Assembly (NCBI GenBank): GCA_937915745.1
Contig: CALGGJ010000041.1
Location: forward strand, 1 to 11,722
Origin: an uncultured Prevotellaceae bacterium
GTDB lineage: Bacteria > Bacteroidota > Bacteroidia > Bacteroidales > Bacteroidaceae
Direction of reading: 5' to 3'
DNA: 11,722 nt
Under the pieces are notes generated by a model. The model did no database searches, was not told the origin of the DNA, and was given only the letters and a program-made list of their open reading frames with translations. Below, in pieces: positions 6,675 through 11,722 of the stretch (position 1 is the stretch's first letter; each line of letters starts with the position of its first letter). Both the position numbers and the translations under genes were made by a program.

Positions 6675-7511
6675 ATGAAACGAGCAGACTATATACAGAG
6701 TATAGAAATCCAATCGCTTTGGGACGGAGGCCGCCACATACGCTGGAACCTCAACCCCGAAGTCAACATACTGAGTGGAATCAACGGCGTGGGCAAATCG
6801 ACAATACTGAACCATGCCGTTGCTGTGTTGAAGAAAATAGAACGGGGCGAGGCCAATGCCGGCGAAACCATGCAAGGAGTAACCATCAAACTGTATCCCG
6901 AACAGGCAAAGACCATAAAAATCGACGTGATACGCTCGTTCGACCGCCCTCTCATCAACGGCAACCTGCTTGAAAAACTTGCCGACTCGCGTGTGAAGAC
7001 CGAACTCGACTGGCAGATATACAAGTTGCAGAAGGCGTACCTCGACTATCAAGTGACCCTGAGCAACAAGATAATAGAGATACTCACCACAACCACGTCG
7101 GCCGACGAACAGATGCGACAAGCCGCAGTGCTATCAGGACCAAAGACCAAATTCCAGAACATCATCGACGAACTCCTGAGAGACACCAACAAGACCATCG
7201 ACCGCAAGAGCAACGAAATACAGTTCATACAGGACCGCGGTCGGCTGACACCCTACCAGCTGTCGTCGGGCGAGAAACAAATACTCGTCATCATGCTCAC
7301 AGCACTCATCGAAAACGGTGAACACTATGCACTTCTCATGGACGAGCCCGAAATAAGCCTACACGTAGAATGGCAAAAACAACTGATAAGCCTTATACGC
7401 GAACTTAATCCAAACGCACAAATCATACTCTCGACACACTCGCCGGCACTCATCATGGACGGGTGGATGGATTGTGTGACCGAAGTGGATGATGTGGTAG
7501 TAAACGACTGA
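6675..7511 (+). CDS. ABC/SMC-like AAA ATPase, partner of the DUF4435 gene
   Basis: This 278-residue cytosolic ATPase has a complete ABC-type nucleotide-binding site: Walker A GINGVGKST (residues 35-43), signature LSSGE (196-200), Walker B LLMDEPE (Asp223, Glu224) and the switch histidine in STHSP (His255). The order and spacing match the AAA_21/AAA_15 group that includes OLD, RecF and AriA. The insert between Walker A and the signature is short and helical (about residues 100-190), with no long coiled coil. I prefer the ATG at 6675 (MKRADYIQSIEIQSLW), because an upstream ATG at 6606 would add a 23-residue basic, Pro-rich leader unlike the family's first strand. DUF4435 follows after 6 nt. A DNA-binding or surveillance ATPase acting with a TOPRIM partner is likely; the substrate is unknown. 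Confidence 0.9.
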   Translation: MKRADYIQSIEIQSLWDGGRHIRWNLNPEVNILSGINGVGKSTILNHAVAVLKKIERGEANAGETMQGVTIKLYPEQAKTIKIDVIRSFDRPLINGNLLEKLADSRVKTELDWQIYKLQKAYLDYQVTLSNKIIEILTTTTSADEQMRQAAVLSGPKTKFQNIIDELLRDTNKTIDRKSNEIQFIQDRGRLTPYQLSSGEKQILVIMLTALIENGEHYALLMDEPEISLHVEWQKQLISLIRELNPNAQIILSTHSPALIMDGWMDCVTEVDDVVVND

Positions 7512-7517
7512 CAGAGT

Positions 7518-8567
7518 ATGAGCAGTCGCCTCACCGATAATGTCAACTCAAGATACTTTGAAGCCGCAAACCACATGCGGCCAAAGTGGAAGAAACATAA
7601 AGTCATCGCTTATGTAGAAAGCTATGACGACATATACTTCTGGCGCGATGTGTTGACCGAATTCGAGACACCCGAACTGGGATTCGAAATTGTACTGCCT
7701 TCACGCAACAACCTCAACCGAGGCAAGAAATCGGCAATAACCAACAACCTCGGAAGCCGACTCGGCACAAGCATGATTGCATGTGTCGATGCCGACCTCG
7801 ACTACATGATGCAAGGCGCAACACAAGGCAGCAGGCAGATAGTCAACAACCCATACATCATACACACATACACATACGCAATAGAAAACTACCAGTGCTA
7901 CGCACCAAGCCTGCACCAGGTATGTGTGATGTCAACACTCAACGACCGACAGATATTCGACTTCGAGGCATTCCTCAAGATATATTCAGAAATAATATAC
8001 GACCTCTACGTATGGTCAATATGGCTGTATCGCACCGAACAGGCCCACGAAATGCCAATCACCACATTCTGCAACCTTACAGCACTACACCGCCTCAATA
8101 TACACAACCCCGAAGAATCACTCGAAAACCTCAGACGGACAGTCAACCGGAAAGTGGCGTACCTGCAGCACAACTTCCCAAAAGCAAAGGGAAAAATACA
8201 GCCACTGAAACAAGAACTGGAGACACTGGGACTGAAACCCGGCAACACCTATCTATACATACAGGGCCACCACCTCATGGACAACATCGTGATGGAACTG
8301 CTCAACCCCGTGTGTACACTCTTGAGGCGCGCCAGAGAAAAAGAAATAAGGCAGAACGCAGTACACGCACAGCAACAAGACAACGAACTGGCAAGCTACA
8401 AACACTCATGTGCCGACATCGACCAGATGCTGCGCCGCAACACAGGATACAAGACCGCTGCACAGTACCAACAGATACGACAAGCTGTAACATCGCTCAT
8501 CCAGCTGATAAACAAGACGACAGACACCACTGCCGGCAGTACAACCCAACCACCAACCCAACCGTAG
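7518..8567 (+). CDS. DUF4435 protein with TOPRIM-like active site (AriB/OLD-like)
   Basis: This 349-residue protein matches the DUF4435 pattern. Residues 29-42 read VIAYVESYDDIYFW, with Glu34 at the TOPRIM glutamate position. ACVDADLDYM (88-97) supplies the TOPRIM DxD acidic cluster (Asp91, Asp93, Asp95). A lysine pair sits at 70-71 in RGKKSAI, and YAIENYQC is the ENY motif I know from this family. DUF4435 forms AriB, the nuclease effector of PARIS, where AriA is the ABC ATPase, and the same division of labour is fused in OLD proteins. All acidic residues appear intact, so nuclease activity is plausible but unproven. The C-terminus ends in a Thr/Pro-rich tail with low complexity. The gene starts 6 nt after the ATPase and ends 5 nt before DUF3109. 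Its coding strand is very poor in T (5 of 60 bases at 8521-8580). Confidence 0.85.
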   Translation: MSSRLTDNVNSRYFEAANHMRPKWKKHKVIAYVESYDDIYFWRDVLTEFETPELGFEIVLPSRNNLNRGKKSAITNNLGSRLGTSMIACVDADLDYMMQGATQGSRQIVNNPYIIHTYTYAIENYQCYAPSLHQVCVMSTLNDRQIFDFEAFLKIYSEIIYDLYVWSIWLYRTEQAHEMPITTFCNLTALHRLNIHNPEESLENLRRTVNRKVAYLQHNFPKAKGKIQPLKQELETLGLKPGNTYLYIQGHHLMDNIVMELLNPVCTLLRRAREKEIRQNAVHAQQQDNELASYKHSCADIDQMLRRNTGYKTAAQYQQIRQAVTSLIQLINKTTDTTAGSTTQPPTQP

Positions 8568-8572
8568 CAGCA

Positions 8573-9154
8573 ATGCTCGAAATACAAGACATACTCGTCT
8601 CGCTCGACATCTTCACACAACACTTCTGCTGCGACATACCCACATGCCGCGGAGCATGTTGCATAGAAGGCGATGCCGGTGCACCAGTCGCCCCCGACGA
8701 AGTGGCACAAATCGAACAGACCCTCGAAATCCTGTGGGACGAGCTCTCGCCCGCAGCACAAGAGGTTATCAAGCAACAAGGAGTGACATACGCCGACCCC
8801 TCGGGCGAACTCGTCACAAGCATCGTCGATGGCAAAGATTGCGTGTTTGCAACACACGACGAAAACGGAGTATGCCGCTGTATGCTCGATAAAGCATACC
8901 GACAACAGCGCATCAAGTTCCAAAAACCAATATCATGCCATCTCTACCCGGTACGCCTGAAAGACGTGGCAGGACGCACAGCACTCAACTACGACCGATG
9001 GGACATCTGCAACTGCGCCCGCAAATTAGGAAAACAACTGGCGCTACCACTCTATCAGTTCCTCAAGGAACCACTCATACGACGATTCGGGCAAGCATGG
9101 TGGAACGAATGCGACACCGCATACACCGAACTGAAAAAAGCAGGATATATCTAA
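8573..9154 (+). CDS. DUF3109 cysteine-rich protein
   Basis: This 193-residue protein has eleven cysteines, at residues 19, 20, 25, 29, 30, 90, 101, 103, 122, 146 and 148. The pattern CCDIPTCRGACC near the N-terminus, CRC, CHLYP and CNC is typical of DUF3109 and of the wider YkgJ-like group, which are thought to bind zinc or an iron-sulfur cluster. The function is unknown. The frame is open far upstream (to 7781) across the DUF4435 gene, but only MLEIQDILVSLDIF onward resembles a protein. The ATG at 8573 lies 5 nt after the DUF4435 stop. The spacing implies co-transcription and perhaps translational coupling with DUF4435; a functional link is not shown. Confidence 0.9.
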   Translation: MLEIQDILVSLDIFTQHFCCDIPTCRGACCIEGDAGAPVAPDEVAQIEQTLEILWDELSPAAQEVIKQQGVTYADPSGELVTSIVDGKDCVFATHDENGVCRCMLDKAYRQQRIKFQKPISCHLYPVRLKDVAGRTALNYDRWDICNCARKLGKQLALPLYQFLKEPLIRRFGQAWWNECDTAYTELKKAGYI

Positions 9155-9217
9155 ATCAGACTGTCAAGACCGGAAGTCGTACAACGACACAAGAGAAACC
9201 CAAGACATGCCAATACC

Positions 9218-10018
9218 ATGACCCAGGAAATAATAACCAGTATGCAGAATGCAAACATAAAGCGACTGCTACAACTACAACAAAAATCGGCGGAACGACG
9301 ACGCACAAAACTCTTTGTGACAGAAGGACAACGCGAGTTGCAACACTGCATCGAAGCCGGATACGAAATCGACACGATATTCTGGTGCGAACAGATTAAG
9401 CCACAACTCCCATTTCAGAGTAACCGATATAAGATACTCAGAGTGTCGGACGAAGTATATGCGAAGATAGCATATCGCGGAACCACAGAAGGAGTCGTGG
9501 CACAGGTGGTAGCCCGCCAACACACGCTTGCCGACATACAACTATCCGACAACCCACTGGTCATTGTGATAGAATCGGTAGAAAAACCAGGAAACATAGG
9601 AGCAGTGCTGCGCACAGCCGATGCAGCCAATGCCGACGCAGTCATCGTGTGCGACCCACTTACCGATATCTACAACCCCAACCTGCTGCGCAGTTCGCTC
9701 GGAGCTGCATTCACCACACCATTTGTGGCATGTTACAGCGACGAATGTGTCAACTGGCTCAAAACAAACAACATACAGATACTCACCGCACAACTGCAGG
9801 ATGCACACTATTACTACGATACCGATATGACACGACCTACTGCCATCGTGATGGGAACAGAATCGACGGGGCTGACCAACCAATGGCGAACTGCAGCCGA
9901 CTCACACATCAAGATACCGATGCTCGGACACCTCGATTCACTAAACGTAGCGGTCAGCGCTGCAATCCTGACATTCGAGGCTGTCCGCCAGCGGATGACA
10001 ATAAATAAAAAACGCTAA
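9218..10018 (+). CDS. SpoU/TrmH-family RNA 2'-O-methyltransferase
   Basis: This 266-residue enzyme should transfer a methyl group from S-adenosylmethionine to a ribose 2'-OH in rRNA or tRNA. The N-terminal substrate-binding domain reads KRLLQLQQKSAERRRTKLFVTEGQREL. The C-terminal knotted SPOUT domain has all three motifs: EKPGNIGAVLRTADA (Asn126, Arg132), VMGTESTGL (Glu215) and IPMLGHLDSLNVAVSAAI (Asn243). The target nucleotide cannot be read from sequence. An internal ATG at 9242 would shorten it by 8 residues. The gene follows DUF3109 by 63 nt with no promoter or terminator visible between them, so it is probably in the same transcript. Confidence 0.93.
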   Translation: MTQEIITSMQNANIKRLLQLQQKSAERRRTKLFVTEGQRELQHCIEAGYEIDTIFWCEQIKPQLPFQSNRYKILRVSDEVYAKIAYRGTTEGVVAQVVARQHTLADIQLSDNPLVIVIESVEKPGNIGAVLRTADAANADAVIVCDPLTDIYNPNLLRSSLGAAFTTPFVACYSDECVNWLKTNNIQILTAQLQDAHYYYDTDMTRPTAIVMGTESTGLTNQWRTAADSHIKIPMLGHLDSLNVAVSAAILTFEAVRQRMTINKKR

Positions 10019-10110
10019 TCACTGCATACAGAAACCACAAATTACAACATACAGAATCAGATGTGACACCATCAGCTGAACGGATAGAAACATTATAACC
10101 TGAAACAATC

Positions 10111-11559
10111 ATGAACACACGCACACAGCCACTGAAAACAACATCTATATTGTTCATTGCCGCCATAAACAGCATCAGCATCGCTAACACCTTTGCCCAG
10201 TCACGCCTCGAGGCCGAATCGGCAGCATACAGCAACTGTACACTCATCTCCGATGCAAGGTATTCTGACGGAAAAGCTTTGGAACTGACACGACGCGATG
10301 CAGTAATCACATTCTCATTCACCGCTGCGAAAGCTGGAAAATACCAGATTTATGTAGGATGTGACGGCCTGTATGGCGAAAAGACAGCCAACCTCACAGT
10401 AAACGGCAGCAGCGGAACTTTCACAGTAGGAGGAAGTGGCGAGGTGGCAGCTGCCACTTCGTTCATGAATAAAGGGAACAACACCATCGCCATTACGCCT
10501 GGCTGGACCTGGTTCAGAATCGATTATATACGTATCGAACCCAATAAAACCAAACTGAAGTTCAATATCACAAAACAACCGGTAGATGCCAAAGCAACCA
10601 CCAGTGCAAAAGCACTCTACAAATTCCTATACACCAATTTCGGCAAGAAAACGATATCAGGCATTATGACAGGCGACATGAGCTCGGTCGAGGATGACAA
10701 CATCAAAAACCATCCCGACATGAAAGCCATATACAACGCATCGGGCAAGTACCCTGCATTAGTAGGATTCGACTTCATGAACACAACAGGACGCGCAGAA
10801 GCAGAGTCATGGAACCAGTCGTATTCACAACATGTAATGAACCTCGCAGCAGACACATGGAGGCGTGGCGGCATTCCTGCGTTCACATGGCACTGGCGCG
10901 ATCCGAGCAGAAACACCGATGCTTTCTACTCCGCCGACTGCACAATGAAGATAACATCAGCCATGAATGCCGACGGAACATGGAACACTACTTCTGCCTT
11001 ATATGCAAATATACTGAAAGATATCAATACAGTGGCCGACTGCTTACTCAACTTGCAGAAACAAGGCATTGCATGCATATTCCGGCCCCTGCACGAGGCG
11101 AGTGGCAGATGGTTCTGGTGGGGACGCGACGGGGCACAACCCTTCATCAAACTATACCAGCTCATATACGGGCAGATGGTGATGGTGAAGGGTGTACATA
11201 ATGTGATTTGGGTGTGGAATGCCAGCGACCGCGATGACGAATGGAACCCCGGAGATGAATACTACGACATCGTTTCGGCAGATATCTACAACCCTGCCTA
11301 CGACTATTCGAGTTGCTATGCAACATTCGACAACCTGAAAAAACTTACTGGAGGGAAGAAGATTATAGCCTTGTCTGAAAACGGACCGATACCCGACATC
11401 GACCGTGAGGTGGAAGAAAATGCCGTATGGTCGTGGTGGATGCCTTGGTATCAGACATGGAACGGACGTTTTGTAGATAAAACCGGCAAGGATGAATGGG
11501 AAAAATGTATGGGCGACAGGCGTGTGATTACACTCAACGACATGAGAGGAAGGTGGTGA
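10111..11559 (+). CDS. Secreted GH26 beta-mannanase with N-terminal CBM35/CBM6-like domain
   Basis: This 482-residue protein should cleave internal beta-1,4-mannosidic bonds of mannan or galacto/glucomannan outside the cytoplasm. Residues 1-29 form a signal peptide (hydrophobic SILFIAAINSISIA, then TFA before the cut). There is no lipobox cysteine, so it is not a lipoprotein. Residues 31-147 resemble a CBM35/CBM6 beta-sandwich, from LEAESAAYSNC to WFRIDYIRIEP. The GH26 barrel follows (about 155-475). FRPLHEASGRWFWWG contains the acid/base Glu329 and IALSENGP the nucleophile Glu423, both in the expected places. FTWHWRDP and WVWNASD are further GH26 motifs. It lies 92 nt after the methyltransferase gene, with no clear TAnnTTTG promoter and no SusC/SusD or other polysaccharide genes before the window ends. 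Confidence 0.94.
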   Translation: MNTRTQPLKTTSILFIAAINSISIANTFAQSRLEAESAAYSNCTLISDARYSDGKALELTRRDAVITFSFTAAKAGKYQIYVGCDGLYGEKTANLTVNGSSGTFTVGGSGEVAAATSFMNKGNNTIAITPGWTWFRIDYIRIEPNKTKLKFNITKQPVDAKATTSAKALYKFLYTNFGKKTISGIMTGDMSSVEDDNIKNHPDMKAIYNASGKYPALVGFDFMNTTGRAEAESWNQSYSQHVMNLAADTWRRGGIPAFTWHWRDPSRNTDAFYSADCTMKITSAMNADGTWNTTSALYANILKDINTVADCLLNLQKQGIACIFRPLHEASGRWFWWGRDGAQPFIKLYQLIYGQMVMVKGVHNVIWVWNASDRDDEWNPGDEYYDIVSADIYNPAYDYSSCYATFDNLKKLTGGKKIIALSENGPIPDIDREVEENAVWSWWMPWYQTWNGRFVDKTGKDEWEKCMGDRRVITLNDMRGRW

Positions 11560-11570
11560 ACACAAGAAAA

Positions 11571-11608
11571 ACGTGCATCGCAAGGTTTCTAATACCTGCA
11601 ATACACGT
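11571..11608 (+). terminator. Imperfect hairpin after the GH26 gene
   Basis: Outer arms ACGTG (11571-11575) and CACGT (11604-11608) and inner arms GCAAGGT and ACCTGC, with one bulged A, fold around a TTCTAAT loop. No T tract follows, so termination is uncertain. Its place 11 nt after the stop codon is the main argument for it. Confidence 0.4.
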
Positions 11609-11656
11609 CTGTTATCCACGATTTTCATCGTTTGCAAAACGGATATCTATCGTGAG

Positions 11657-11677
11657 GATTTGGGTTTAACCCAAATC
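11657..11677. repeat. Perfect 21-bp palindrome near the right edge
   Basis: Arms GATTTGGGTT and AACCCAAATC are separated by a single T. As RNA it would make a poor hairpin because no proper loop is left, so a protein-binding site, an element end or an intergenic repeat is as likely as a terminator. A smaller palindrome, CGTTT-GCA-AAACG, lies just before it at 11629-11641. Confidence 0.6.
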
Positions 11678-11722
11678 GGTCATTAGCGTTTTGATGATTT
11701 TAAGTTTATTTTTAAGCAGGTT

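Noticed and set aside
7781..8572. Long alternative frame inside the DUF4435 gene, continuous with DUF3109
   Set aside because: The coding strand is strongly depleted in T, and every stop codon begins with T, so shadow frames remain open. The translation is Arg/Thr/Gln/His-rich and resembles no protein family, whereas the DUF4435 frame shows its motifs.
8935..9399. 154-codon frame overlapping DUF3109 and the methyltransferase gene
   Set aside because: It bridges two recognisable genes in another frame and is dominated by Thr, Arg and His codons from the A/C-rich composition.

Overview
The window looks like a piece of chromosome from the Bacteroidales, probably Prevotellaceae or a close relative. 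Three things point there. At least four promoters carry the Bacteroidota -7 box TAnnTTTG. Start codons sit in AT-rich leaders without Shine-Dalgarno sequences. The gene families (Bacteroidota-type YfhO, TM2, DUF3109, DUF4435, GH26 with a carbohydrate-binding module) also fit. The genus is inference.

Left part (1-3137): the window opens inside a 16-bp tandem repeat array (13 full copies), followed by a rho-independent terminator for something transcribed rightward from outside the window. Then come rplS (ribosomal protein L19, minus strand) and, divergent from it, metF-holB (5,10-methylenetetrahydrofolate reductase and DNA polymerase III delta-prime) on the plus strand. Both promoters are visible in the 316-bp divergent region. 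The metF-holB unit ends at a strong perfect hairpin that also closes the convergent gene yfhO and overlaps its last codons.

Middle (3117-6211): one long minus-strand gene encodes an 869-residue polytopic YfhO-family membrane protein. Its promoter is nearly identical to that of rplS over 33 bp. Upstream lies a 485-bp gene-free stretch with four copies of a 22-bp palindrome-containing tandem repeat.

Right part (6164-11559): all genes are on the plus strand. A promoter precedes a small TM2-domain membrane protein. It is followed, without any evident terminator, by an ABC/SMC-like ATPase, a DUF4435 (TOPRIM-like) protein, a cysteine-rich DUF3109 protein and a SpoU/TrmH RNA methyltransferase. The ATPase and DUF4435 genes are 6 nt apart and DUF4435 and DUF3109 5 nt apart, so they very probably share a transcript. 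ATPase plus separate TOPRIM/DUF4435 protein is the architecture of PARIS (AriA/AriB) and a split form of OLD nucleases. This is the best candidate for an uncharacterised defence or nucleic-acid-surveillance module here, although its setting among housekeeping-type genes also allows a core cellular role. The last gene is an exported GH26 beta-mannanase with an N-terminal CBM35/CBM6-like domain. Two hairpin or palindrome elements follow before the window ends.
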